Source: UBA6921 sp031363085
GTDB taxonomy: Bacteria > Pseudomonadota > Gammaproteobacteria > SG8-11
Assembly (NCBI GenBank): GCA_031363085.1
Contig: JANLTU010000251.1
Span: forward strand, 1 to 30,389
Direction of reading: 5' to 3'
DNA: 30,389 bases
Positions 1 to 6,528 of the stretch are shown in pieces. How positions within the stretch are numbered: the first letter of the stretch is position 1; each line of letters begins with the position of its first letter. A model generated the notes under the pieces. It ran no database searches. It saw only the letters and a program-made list of their open reading frames with translations, and had not been told where the DNA came from. Position numbers and translations under genes: made by a program.

Positions 1-959
1 AGTTCCGCCAAGCGCTCGCTGGCGTAGCGCGCGGTTTCGTCGTTGCGAATGTCGGTACAGGTCTGCGCGTCGGCGCCGATGGTGGCGGCGATATCGGCCA
101 GCAACTCGGTGCTCACCGCAGCGCGTCCGGCATGGGTGATGGTTTCACCCTGTGCGATCTTGGTGAGCTTGCCGACCATGGCGCCGATCACGACATTTTT
201 TATTCCGGCGCTCACCACGGTATCCAACGCGGGTTTTAAAAAATCGCCCATCTGCACGAAGCAGGTCTCGGTCAACTCAGACAATTCGCGGATCATGAAT
301 TTTTCGGTGCGCCCGCCGGTGGTCAGCACCACGGTGTCCAGACCTTGACTGGCGGCGACTTCGACCCCTTGCACCACGCTGGCGCGAAACGCGGCGGTGG
401 AGTAGGGGTGTACGATGCCGGTGGTGCCCAGAATCGAAATGCCGCCGATGATGCCCAAGCGGCTATTCAGGGTCTTCTTCGACATCTGCTCGCCTTCGGG
501 CACCGAGATCATGACTTCCAGTCCGCAAGCATCCAGCAACACACCGGCGGCGGCACGCACATTTTCTTCAATGTTACGACGTGGCACCGGATTGATCGCC
601 GGGCCGCCCACCGCCAAGCCCAAACCTTGGCGGGTGATGGTGCCCACACCCACGCCGCCTTTGAGAATGACTTGTCCCGGCAAGTCGTATAACTTGCGCA
701 CGTCGGCAGTGAGATGCGCGCCATGCGTGCAATCGGGGTCGTCGCCGGCATCCTTGACGACCACCGCGTGCGCGTGATTACGCTCGCAGGAGCCTTCAAT
801 CACCGCGAAATTCACCACTTGCTCATTCGGCAAACGGCACTCAATCACGTCCGGCACGCTCCCCGTCACCAAGCCGAGCGTGGCCGCCTTGGCCGCCGCC
901 GCCGAGCAGGCGCCGGTGGTAAAGCCTTTACGCGTACCCTTTTTTTTCTTTTCTTCCAT
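1..959 (-). CDS. cbiD: Cobalt-precorrin-5B C1-methyltransferase CbiD (3' end cut by window edge)
   Basis: About 319 codons are visible; the C-terminus lies beyond the left edge. CbiD transfers a methyl group from SAM to C1 of cobalt-precorrin-5B in the anaerobic cobalamin route. Family hallmarks read directly from the translation: an N-terminal GFTTGACSAAAAKAA, then KDAGDDPDCTHGA, GGVGVGTITRQGL and PAINPVPRRNI, all in the expected order. A later GTTGIVHPYSTAAF block and TTGGRTEKF are also typical of CbiD. The ATG (959-957) overlaps the stop of the upstream membrane-protein gene as TAATG, so the two are probably translationally coupled. A run of lysine codons (KKKK) follows the start. The gene belongs to the cobalamin set at 2533-7821 but is separated from it by a toxin-antitoxin module. 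The identification is firm; only the 3' extent is unknown. Confidence 0.95.
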   Translation of the reverse strand, partial: MEEKKKKGTRKGFTTGACSAAAAKAATLGLVTGSVPDVIECRLPNEQVVNFAVIEGSCERNHAHAVVVKDAGDDPDCTHGAHLTADVRKLYDLPGQVILKGGVGVGTITRQGLGLAVGGPAINPVPRRNIEENVRAAAGVLLDACGLEVMISVPEGEQMSKKTLNSRLGIIGGISILGTTGIVHPYSTAAFRASVVQGVEVAASQGLDTVVLTTGGRTEKFMIRELSELTETCFVQMGDFLKPALDTVVSAGIKNVVIGAMVGKLTKIAQGETITHAGRAAVSTELLADIAATIGADAQTCTDIRNDETARYASERLAE

Positions 960-1396
960 TACTCTGAAAGTCTCGTCCATACCTGCCTGGTTCCAATGGC
1001 ATAGGCCGCGCCGTACATCAGGCAGATCAGCGAACTCCAAATCAAAAAAGTGTCGACGAGCTCGGGCTTGACTAAATACGCAGGTGCCAGCGCAAGACCT
1101 CTGAGCAAATAGATTACCGAAATGATAACCAAGCTCGCTTTAACAAACGGGAGTCTCTGGCGCAGCAGCCCCGCGCCCGAAAAAGCGTAGAGGCTCCAAA
1201 CAAACAGCAGCAGCGCAATGCCGAAAGTCAGCACAGCCGGATACCACGAACCTTGCTCCGCCATGACCGCGAGCTCTTCACCGGCACCGAAGAAGCGATA
1301 CCAAGCGGGACCGCCAATGACAATGCCAACGTGCAGCAAGGCGGCCAGCATGCTCAGTCCGCCGCCCAATACCAAGAATTTGTTTGCATGCTTCAT
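959..1396 (-). CDS. Small four-helix membrane protein of unknown function, coupled to cbiD
   Basis: 145 residues with about four hydrophobic segments: roughly residues 7-28, 52-72, 84-104 and 115-135. There is no signal peptidase site, so this is an inner-membrane protein. A GGPAWYRFFGAGEE stretch follows helix 1. I recognise this only as a conserved small membrane-protein type, without an assigned function. Its stop overlaps the cbiD start (TAATG), which argues that it is co-translated with the cobalamin genes. A role near cobalt or B12 is therefore possible, but that is inferred only from position. The ATG at 1396 lies 8 bases from the end of repeat copy A, so its leader is largely made of that element. 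Confidence 0.75.
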   Translation of the reverse strand: MKHANKFLVLGGGLSMLAALLHVGIVIGGPAWYRFFGAGEELAVMAEQGSWYPAVLTFGIALLLFVWSLYAFSGAGLLRQRLPFVKASLVIISVIYLLRGLALAPAYLVKPELVDTFLIWSSLICLMYGAAYAIGTRQVWTRLSE

Positions 1397-1403
1397 ACGA
1401 TGA

Positions 1404-1506
1404 ATTCCATTGCCAATTTAAAACGAGACTAGGCGCCATGCCGCAGACAGTGCAGTTGCATGGCAAGGCGAGGCAACAACGTATGGTTTTAAATTGGAAA
1501 TGGAAT
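1404..1506. repeat. Palindrome-ended ~103-bp repeat, copy A
   Basis: Terminal inverted repeats of 21 bp at 1404-1424 and 1486-1506 (ATTCCATTKCCAATT followed by AAAAC) match with one mismatch. The central core carries GAGACTAGGCGCC and CCGCAGACAGTGCAG, which recur in copies at 8047-8146 (inverted) and 23555-23656 (same orientation). It fills almost the whole gap between the vapC-like stop (1513) and the membrane-protein start (1396). No open reading frame and no clear target-site duplication are seen. It is MITE-like or REP-like, and I do not recognise it as a named family. Confidence 0.85.
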
Positions 1507-1512
1507 CAGGCA

Positions 1513-1932
1513 TCAGGCACCGGTAATGATTTGCACAGCTTGTACTGCCGTGACGATGGGTATTCCCCGAAACGTTTTGAAATCCAGCAGGTCGTGATCG
1601 CCCGAGATGATCCATTCCGCGTGCGCAGCAACGGCGCATGACAAGACATGATCGTCGTCGGGGTCGCGCAGGATCGTGAGTGGTATCTCCACAGGTGCCA
1701 CGAGCGTGACCAGTTCCGCGTAACCGAGTACCAGCTCATCAAGCAGCATGCCGCTGGCGGCAATGATCTTGCCAAATTTCGCACGGCGCAAAATGCGCGT
1801 GAGCTCCGCAAGCAAAACACGGCTGGAAAAGAGTTCGATGTCATCCGTTCGAGCCGCATCAATCAATTGTGCTGGCGCGCCGTTCCACAACAGGCCCGAC
1901 GCGACTACGTTGGTGTCGAGAACCAGCCGCAT
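1513..1932 (-). CDS. PIN-domain toxin of a type II toxin-antitoxin pair (VapC-like, COG1569 type)
   Basis: 139 residues forming one complete PIN domain. The N-terminal VLDTNVVASGLLW supplies the first acidic residue (Asp6). LLAELTRIL carries a conserved Glu near residue 43, and DPDDDHVLSCA plus SGDHDLLDF supply the remaining acidic metal-site residues. PIN toxins of this group are Mg-dependent ribonucleases neutralised by a cognate antitoxin. The start codon overlaps the stop of the upstream 82-residue gene as TAATG, the usual antitoxin-then-toxin layout. The pair sits between cbiC and cbiD inside an otherwise continuous cobalamin gene set, so it is probably an insertion. The target RNA cannot be predicted. 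Family identification is strong; the symbol is left blank because the exact subgroup is not certain. Confidence 0.88.
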   Translation of the reverse strand: MRLVLDTNVVASGLLWNGAPAQLIDAARTDDIELFSSRVLLAELTRILRRAKFGKIIAASGMLLDELVLGYAELVTLVAPVEIPLTILRDPDDDHVLSCAVAAHAEWIISGDHDLLDFKTFRGIPIVTAVQAVQIITGA

Positions 1933-2180
1933 TAGTCGGCGTTCTTCGTATGACGTTCGGCGCGCTCGGATTCGATCTCGGCTTCAATCTCTTCCATCGT
2001 TAGCGGCGGAATCCCGGCCGCAGCAATCTTGCGGCGGGCCTCCGCCAAACGCGCGAGACGGCGGTTACGCACAGCATCGCGCAGCAGTTCCTGCAGAGCT
2101 TGGGGTTCCAACAATCCCAGGCGGGTTGCTTCCTTTGCCAAGCTGTCAGGTAGATCGATCTTGACTTGTAGTGTGGTCAT
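1932..2180 (-). CDS. Antitoxin partner of the PIN toxin
   Basis: 82 residues. The N-terminal half (MTTLQVKIDLPDSLAKEA, then a leucine-rich helical LLEPQALQELLRDAVRN) looks like a ribbon-helix-helix-type DNA-binding and dimerisation region. The C-terminal half is highly charged (PPLTMEEIEAEIESERAER) and is the likely toxin-neutralising tail. Position, size and the TAATG overlap with the toxin make it the antitoxin. It probably represses its own promoter upstream of 2180, in the 2181-2254 gap, as is usual for such modules. No operator was resolved by eye. Confidence 0.82.
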   Translation of the reverse strand: MTTLQVKIDLPDSLAKEATRLGLLEPQALQELLRDAVRNRRLARLAEARRKIAAAGIPPLTMEEIEAEIESERAERHTKNAD

Positions 2181-2254
2181 GATTGCACCTCGTTAGCTGT
2201 TTGATCCTCAATACTCTGATACCCGCAAGCTCAAATAACGTCGCCTGTGTTATT

Positions 2255-2410
2255 TTATCGTTTAAAGAATTGCGACGCTTTCTCTTGGAGGTGACGGCGG
2301 AAAGATACTCTGGTTCGTCCTGGTGCAATAAGTCCAGGCACCTCGTCGGACGTCGCTAAATACATGCTCTCGGGCAGTTTCTCGATATGCAGATGAATGA
2401 TTTTTTCCAT
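2255..2410 (-). pseudogene. Remnant of a HicB-like antitoxin gene
   Basis: A 51-codon reading frame starts MEKIIHLHIEKLPESMYLAT and continues SDEVPGLIAPGRT. This is the typical opening of HicB-family antitoxins, whose partial RNase-H-like fold follows. After GRT the sequence diverges (RVSFRRHLQEK...) and stops at 2255-2257, where full-length homologues continue with a helix and usually a DNA-binding tail. No HicA toxin is visible next to it. I read it as a truncated or frameshifted fossil left beside the active-looking PIN module. A short functional protein is possible but less likely. Confidence 0.5.
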
Positions 2411-2532
2411 ACGCAGTTCACTCTCAAATTACGATCATGGTGTGCACTCTTTGGATGCTATCAACAATCCCGTTGATTTGCAGGGAGCGCATTTCGACAA
2501 GCTCAATGTGAATGGATTTAGTCGGCATTTCC

Positions 2533-3207
2533 CTAGGCTTGTTTCTCGGCGGCACTCGTCTCAGCCAAGGCCAACAGCGCGTGGATCGCCGCGACCACCA
2601 GCGTCGAACCACCTTTGCGCCCGCTCGTGACAACCCACGGCACATCGTGCAAACGACTGGCCGCTTCTTTGGATTCCGCTGCCGACACGAAACCGACTGG
2701 CATGCCGACGATCAACGCGGGGCGCAGTGCCTCTTCTTCAATCAAGCGGACGACTTCCAATAACGCGGTCGGTGCGTTGCCGATGGCAACTATCGCGCCC
2801 TGCAATAGGCCGAGTGCATGCGCCTTGCGCATCGCCTGCACGGCGCGCGTGGTGTTTGCAATTTTGGCTTGTTCGATCACGTCGGCATCGGCGATGTATT
2901 GATAGCTGCGAATGCCGAAGTGCGCGAGGCGCGGTTGCGACAGTCCCGCCAAAATCATTTCCACGTCGGCGACCAGCGGCGCGCCGCGCTGGATCGCGTG
3001 GATGCCCGCTGCGATGGCGCCCGGATGAAAGCGCGTCAAGCCGCTGAATTCGAAATCCGCCGTGGCATGGATCATACGGCGTACGACCTGCCATTGTGCA
3101 TCGCTGTAGGGATGCGTGCCGGCTTCGCGATCAACGATAGCGAAGGAGTCGCGCTCGATGCTTTGCCCGGCGCGCGTGAGTTGCTCGGTGACGCTGTTGC
3201 TGTTCAT
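2533..3207 (-). CDS. cbiC: Precorrin-8X / cobalt-precorrin-8 methylmutase CbiC (CobH)
   Basis: 224 residues, the normal family length. CbiC moves the methyl group from C11 to C12 to make (cobalt-)hydrogenobyrinate. The motif RRMIHATADFEFSGLTRF contains the catalytic histidine region of CobH/CbiC. VADVEMILAGL, AIGNAPTALLEVVRLI and VGMPVGFVSAAESK are further family signatures. The start overlaps the cbiX stop in an ATGA junction (3204-3207), so the two are translationally coupled. It is the last cobalamin gene before the toxin-antitoxin interruption. Confidence 0.95.
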   Translation of the reverse strand: MNSNSVTEQLTRAGQSIERDSFAIVDREAGTHPYSDAQWQVVRRMIHATADFEFSGLTRFHPGAIAAGIHAIQRGAPLVADVEMILAGLSQPRLAHFGIRSYQYIADADVIEQAKIANTTRAVQAMRKAHALGLLQGAIVAIGNAPTALLEVVRLIEEEALRPALIVGMPVGFVSAAESKEAASRLHDVPWVVTSGRKGGSTLVVAAIHALLALAETSAAEKQA

Positions 3208-4133
3208 GCCGGGACGCCATGCGTGTGTTCGTGCTCGTGATGCGCGTGGTCATGCGCAGCATGCGTGTGCACTGCCGAAGCTGTGGTGTGGTCATGGCTA
3301 TGGCCGCCGTGCCCATGTTCTTCCGCCACCACGCGATATTTGCAGCCGTCGCATTCCATCATTCCGGCTGCGGGGGTTGCGTCTTCGCCGCGTGCGGCGC
3401 GGACCCGTTGCTCGACCAGCGTGAAGATTTCATTCTCGAAACCAAAATAGTTCGCAAGGCCAAAACGAAGCTGCGGATACTGTGCGCGTAATGCATCAAC
3501 CTGGCGCTTGATGCGCTCGATCAAGGTGCCGGTGTAGAGGTAATAGGGCAGGATGGCGATCTGCGTCATGCCGAGTTTGGCGTGGCGCTGCACCGCTGTT
3601 TCCACTCGCGGCCAAGTGATGCCGGTGAAGGCGATGTCGACGAGATCGTGATCGGTTTCTTCAAACATCCAGCGCGCCAACTTGGCGACTTCACCATTGG
3701 CGACTTTGTCCGACGAGCCACGCCCCAGCAGGATGACGCCGGTGGTGTGCGGGTCGGGCATGTCCAGGGATTTCATTACCTGGCCCAGATTGCGCTTGAG
3801 CAGTTGGAAAATGGGTTCAACGGCGCCCAGGTGCTTCATGTAGACAAATTCAGCGGCCGGATGGCGCACGCGCGCTTCTGCGATGTGCGCCGGGATTTCC
3901 ATTTTCACATGGCCGGCGGCGTTGAGCACCAGCGGCACGACGATAACCTTGCCGCCGTGGCGCGCGGCGCGATCCAGACCTTGGTCGAGCAGCAGCTCGG
4001 CGAACTCGATGAAACATACTTCGATGTTCCACTGCGGTTGGCGCGTGCGCCATTGCGCGGCGAATGCTTCGATTTCGTCGTTGCCGTGTGCGTCGCGCGA
4101 ACCGTGCCCGACCAATAAAATAGTTTCGTTCAT
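3204..4133 (-). CDS. cbiX: Sirohydrochlorin cobaltochelatase CbiX, long form with His-rich tail and MXCXXC motif
   Basis: 309 residues from the ATG at 4133, chosen because it makes an ATGA overlap with cbiF; a longer in-frame extension has no support. CbiX inserts Co2+ into sirohydrochlorin, the first step of the anaerobic branch. Two chelatase half-domains are seen: the first begins LLVGHGSRDAHG with His10 and has NAAGH (His75). The second begins ILLGRGSSD, where Arg replaces the active histidine. Near the C-terminus MECDGC (259-264) matches the MXCXXC motif known to hold an Fe-S centre in CbiX-long enzymes. A tail from about 271 contains 14 histidines and probably stores or delivers cobalt. 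Coupled to cbiF upstream and cbiC downstream. Confidence 0.95.
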   Translation of the reverse strand: MNETILLVGHGSRDAHGNDEIEAFAAQWRTRQPQWNIEVCFIEFAELLLDQGLDRAARHGGKVIVVPLVLNAAGHVKMEIPAHIAEARVRHPAAEFVYMKHLGAVEPIFQLLKRNLGQVMKSLDMPDPHTTGVILLGRGSSDKVANGEVAKLARWMFEETDHDLVDIAFTGITWPRVETAVQRHAKLGMTQIAILPYYLYTGTLIERIKRQVDALRAQYPQLRFGLANYFGFENEIFTLVEQRVRAARGEDATPAAGMMECDGCKYRVVAEEHGHGGHSHDHTTASAVHTHAAHDHAHHEHEHTHGVPA

Positions 4134-4933
4134 GCGGTTTCCTCGGGTTGTGCTTTGACGCCACGCCGAAAACGGTGCGTAAACGTGGCGTCGTAGAGTT
4201 TGGATTTTTTCAAGCTCGGCCAATGGCGCGCGCCCAGTGCCGGGCTCACGATGATCATCGCCTGGCTGGTGATCTTGGCGGCGCGGCATTGCTCGCGGAT
4301 GTCCGCCAGGGTGCCACGTATGATCAATTCTTCATCCGGCCAGCTCGCCTTCTGCACCACCAGCACCGGTGCGTCTTCGCGCCAACCGGCTTCCAGTAAT
4401 TCGCTCTTCACTTTGCCCAGCAAGGTGATGGATAAAAACAAACACAGCGTGCTGTGGTGACGCGCCAGTTCGACCAGCGATTCGCCCGGCGGCATCGGCG
4501 TGCGGCCTTCGACGCGGGTGAGAATCACGGTCTGGGTGATCTCGGGTAAGGTCAGGCTTTCCACCGCCGCTGCGGCCGAAGCCAGAGCTGAGGAAACACC
4601 CGGCACCACGCCCACGTCGACGCCGGCTGCATCCAGCGGCTGTACCATTTCGATCAACGCGCCGTACAGCGATGGGTCACCGGTTTGCAAACGCACCACG
4701 GTCTGCTGTTGCTGCGCTTGTTCGATCAACCACGTGGTGATTTCTTCAAGTGCCATGTCTTTGGAATCGCGGATCACGCAAGCCGCGTCGGCCCAGCGCA
4801 GGGCCGTCGCCGACACCAGCGAACCGGCGAACAGGATTGCGCCGGCGCGCGCGATCAAGTCACGACCTTTCACCGTCATCAAATCCGGATCACCCGGACC
4901 TGCGCCAACGAACCAGACTTTGCCGGGCGTCAC
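4130..4933 (-). CDS. cbiF: (Cobalt-)precorrin-4 C11-methyltransferase CbiF/CobM
   Basis: 267 residues starting from GTG at 4933. This start is chosen because it forms a GTGA overlap with the cbtA stop, and the protein then opens directly into the family motif GKVWFVGAGPGDPDLMTVKG. CbiF methylates C11 of (cobalt-)precorrin-4 using SAM. LQTGDPSLYGALIE and VPGVSSALASAAAA are the standard SAM-binding loops of class III tetrapyrrole methyltransferases. The C-terminus extends beyond the usual end with a basic stretch (THRFRRGVKAQPEETA). An upstream ATG far inside cbtA in another frame is not credible as the start. Confidence 0.94.
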   Translation of the reverse strand: MTPGKVWFVGAGPGDPDLMTVKGRDLIARAGAILFAGSLVSATALRWADAACVIRDSKDMALEEITTWLIEQAQQQQTVVRLQTGDPSLYGALIEMVQPLDAAGVDVGVVPGVSSALASAAAAVESLTLPEITQTVILTRVEGRTPMPPGESLVELARHHSTLCLFLSITLLGKVKSELLEAGWREDAPVLVVQKASWPDEELIIRGTLADIREQCRAAKITSQAMIIVSPALGARHWPSLKKSKLYDATFTHRFRRGVKAQPEETA

Positions 4934-5613
4934 TGCGCCAACCTGCGCTGAAAGAAGCCGAACAGGCCGCCCAACGCCAGCCAAAATATCGCGTTCGCGA
5001 TAAAGGTTGCGACGATGAACGCGTGCGCCAATTCGGCCGGGGCGACGCCACCGGGAACCTCCGGTTGCGGCGCGCCGATGAAATGTGGCGCAGCCAACAG
5101 CACCACACCCAGCAGCTTGGTCGTTGGCCGCGCGGAAAACACCAGCAGTGCCAAACCCGCCGCAGTGCAACCCACGGTGGCGACCCACCACAGTTGCCGC
5201 TGCGCCAGCTCGGCCGCCTGCGCGCCGGGAACTTGCGGCGGCAGCCCCGATGAAGGAGCAACAAAGAACACCACGTAACCCGCCAGCCCCCATAGCAATC
5301 CCGAACGCCAAGTGAGCGCCGTGCCGCGCAACGTGAGCACCGCACCCAGCAACAACGCATAACCCAACGCAACCACGACGTTGGCGGCGGTGGTGAACAC
5401 ATTGCGTTGCCAGCCGTTCTGCGGCTGCCCGGCGTCATGCTCATGCTCGGCGGAAGCCGCCGGATGCGCGGCTGTGGCCGCCTGCTCATAGACCTCGGCT
5501 TCGAGAATCAGGGGCACGACCTGCAGGTGCTGGAGCAGCGTGAGCAACACGCCGGCCAGCAGCCCACTGAACGCCGCCGGGATCATGATGGTCTTGAACG
5601 CAACTTTGCGCAT
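4930..5613 (-). CDS. cbtA: Predicted cobalt transporter subunit CbtA
   Basis: 227 residues with about five or six transmembrane helices. The opening (SGLLAGVLLTLLQHLQVVPL followed by ILEAEVYE) is the CbtA signature. A histidine- and acid-containing loop (AEHEHDAG, around 55-62) and conserved blocks SGLPPQVPG and LAAPHFIGAPQ follow. CbtA and CbtB are predicted to import cobalt under B12 control; the prediction for the family rests on riboswitch and gene-neighbourhood evidence, both present here. It lies 16 bases after cbtB, and its stop overlaps the cbiF start. Confidence 0.93.
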   Translation of the reverse strand: MRKVAFKTIMIPAAFSGLLAGVLLTLLQHLQVVPLILEAEVYEQAATAAHPAASAEHEHDAGQPQNGWQRNVFTTAANVVVALGYALLLGAVLTLRGTALTWRSGLLWGLAGYVVFFVAPSSGLPPQVPGAQAAELAQRQLWWVATVGCTAAGLALLVFSARPTTKLLGVVLLAAPHFIGAPQPEVPGGVAPAELAHAFIVATFIANAIFWLALGGLFGFFQRRLAQ

Positions 5614-5629
5614 GGCTATTGCCTTGCGC

Positions 5630-5824
5630 CTAGTGGCAGGGAAAACCTGTCGCGTGACGCGTGTCGTGCGTGGTGCTGTGCAGCGTCTTGGTTTCGGCGA
5701 AGCCTGCGGCGAACAGCAGCGCCAGACCGAGCACGGCAGCGAACATTGCGGGCAACACTTTAGATGTCAAGACCGGGGACGAGATGGCGGTGGTTTGATT
5801 AATGATTCCAGCTTCGATAGACAT
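5630..5824 (-). CDS. cbtB: Predicted cobalt transporter subunit CbtB
   Basis: 64 residues with one central transmembrane helix (about 25-44) and a histidine-containing C-terminus HDTRHATGFPCH. This short tail is the diagnostic CbtB motif and presumably binds Co2+. A strong Shine-Dalgarno site (AAGGAG, six bases before ATG) supports the start. It sits between the CbiM-like permease and cbtA in the riboswitch-controlled set. Confidence 0.93.
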   Translation of the reverse strand: MSIEAGIINQTTAISSPVLTSKVLPAMFAAVLGLALLFAAGFAETKTLHSTTHDTRHATGFPCH

Positions 5825-5860
5825 GTTGATCTCCTTAACGTGGGTGGATGTGGATGACGA

Positions 5861-6487
5861 TTAAAGCGACGGAGAACGTGTTAGCGTGCGTCGCAACGGG
5901 CTTGGAAAATAGGCGCGGGCGGTGTGTTTTGGTAATTTGCGTAGCCGCAACATGGAGTAGCTGAACGCCGCTTCGAGCGTCGCGGCGGTGACACACGCGG
6001 CGGCGAATATTCCCCAGGCGGCAAGCGGCAGCGTTGCGCCGCTCAGCAGCAGCCACAACCCGAGCATGCCGATTACGCCGGCGTAGTACATCGCCTCCAG
6101 TTGCAGAATGCTGGGCCAGCGGATGTGGTGGCCATTGGTCATGCTGCTGAGTTTGCGCGCGCGAGTGTAATGCACCGTGAGCAGCGGCAGCAGCAGCGCC
6201 AAAGAATTTATCGCATGCTGCGACAGATCAGCCGACGCGAACAGCCCGCCCTGCAACACCAAGCTCAAGCCCATACCCAACAGCACGGGCATGAAACCCA
6301 GTAGCAGATAAACCGGCAGGGCGCCGACGAAGTGCAACGCCGACGGTTCGGCAGCCGGCAAGCCCTGCATCAGCAGCAAAAAGAAAACGGCCGCAAGCAG
6401 GGTGTGCATGAGCGTCGTTGAATGCGCAAACAATTCCTTGCCAGCCTTGGCTGCGGTGAGGTGTCCGGGTGCGGGTGTGTGGTGCAT
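5861..6487 (-). CDS. CbiM-like energy-coupling-factor permease (probable cobalt uptake)
   Basis: 208 residues with about five or six transmembrane helices. The ATG at 6487 is preceded by GGAG seven bases upstream. It begins MHHTPAPGHL, placing His at position 2 as in CbiM, where the N-terminal Met-His participates in metal binding. The block VYLLLGFMPVLLGMGLSLVL, followed by a QGGLFASADLSQHAINS loop, resembles the permease family in which QG-FF-x-DLPQYG-N is conserved. No ATPase (CbiO), CbiQ or CbiN gene is adjacent. The protein may use a shared ECF module elsewhere, or work alone. Function is inferred from this similarity and from its place between cobB and cbtB under the riboswitch. Confidence 0.65.
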   Translation of the reverse strand: MHHTPAPGHLTAAKAGKELFAHSTTLMHTLLAAVFFLLLMQGLPAAEPSALHFVGALPVYLLLGFMPVLLGMGLSLVLQGGLFASADLSQHAINSLALLLPLLTVHYTRARKLSSMTNGHHIRWPSILQLEAMYYAGVIGMLGLWLLLSGATLPLAAWGIFAAACVTAATLEAAFSYSMLRLRKLPKHTARAYFPSPLRRTLTRSPSL

Positions 6488-6528
6488 AACGTTCTCCGTT
6501 TGAGTGAGTGAATGGAAAGTCCCGTGAT

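Noticed and set aside
1404..1506. Repeat copies as ERIC elements or as a Tc1/IS630-type MITE with TA duplication
   Set aside because: The ends do not match the ERIC consensus, and the flanks of all three copies (GA/CA, GG/CT, TT/TA) show no TA or other consistent duplication.
3582..4118. Long plus-strand open frame opposite cbiX
   Set aside because: It lies antisense to a clear family gene, and its composition follows the codon positions of cbiX; no domain and no ribosome site.
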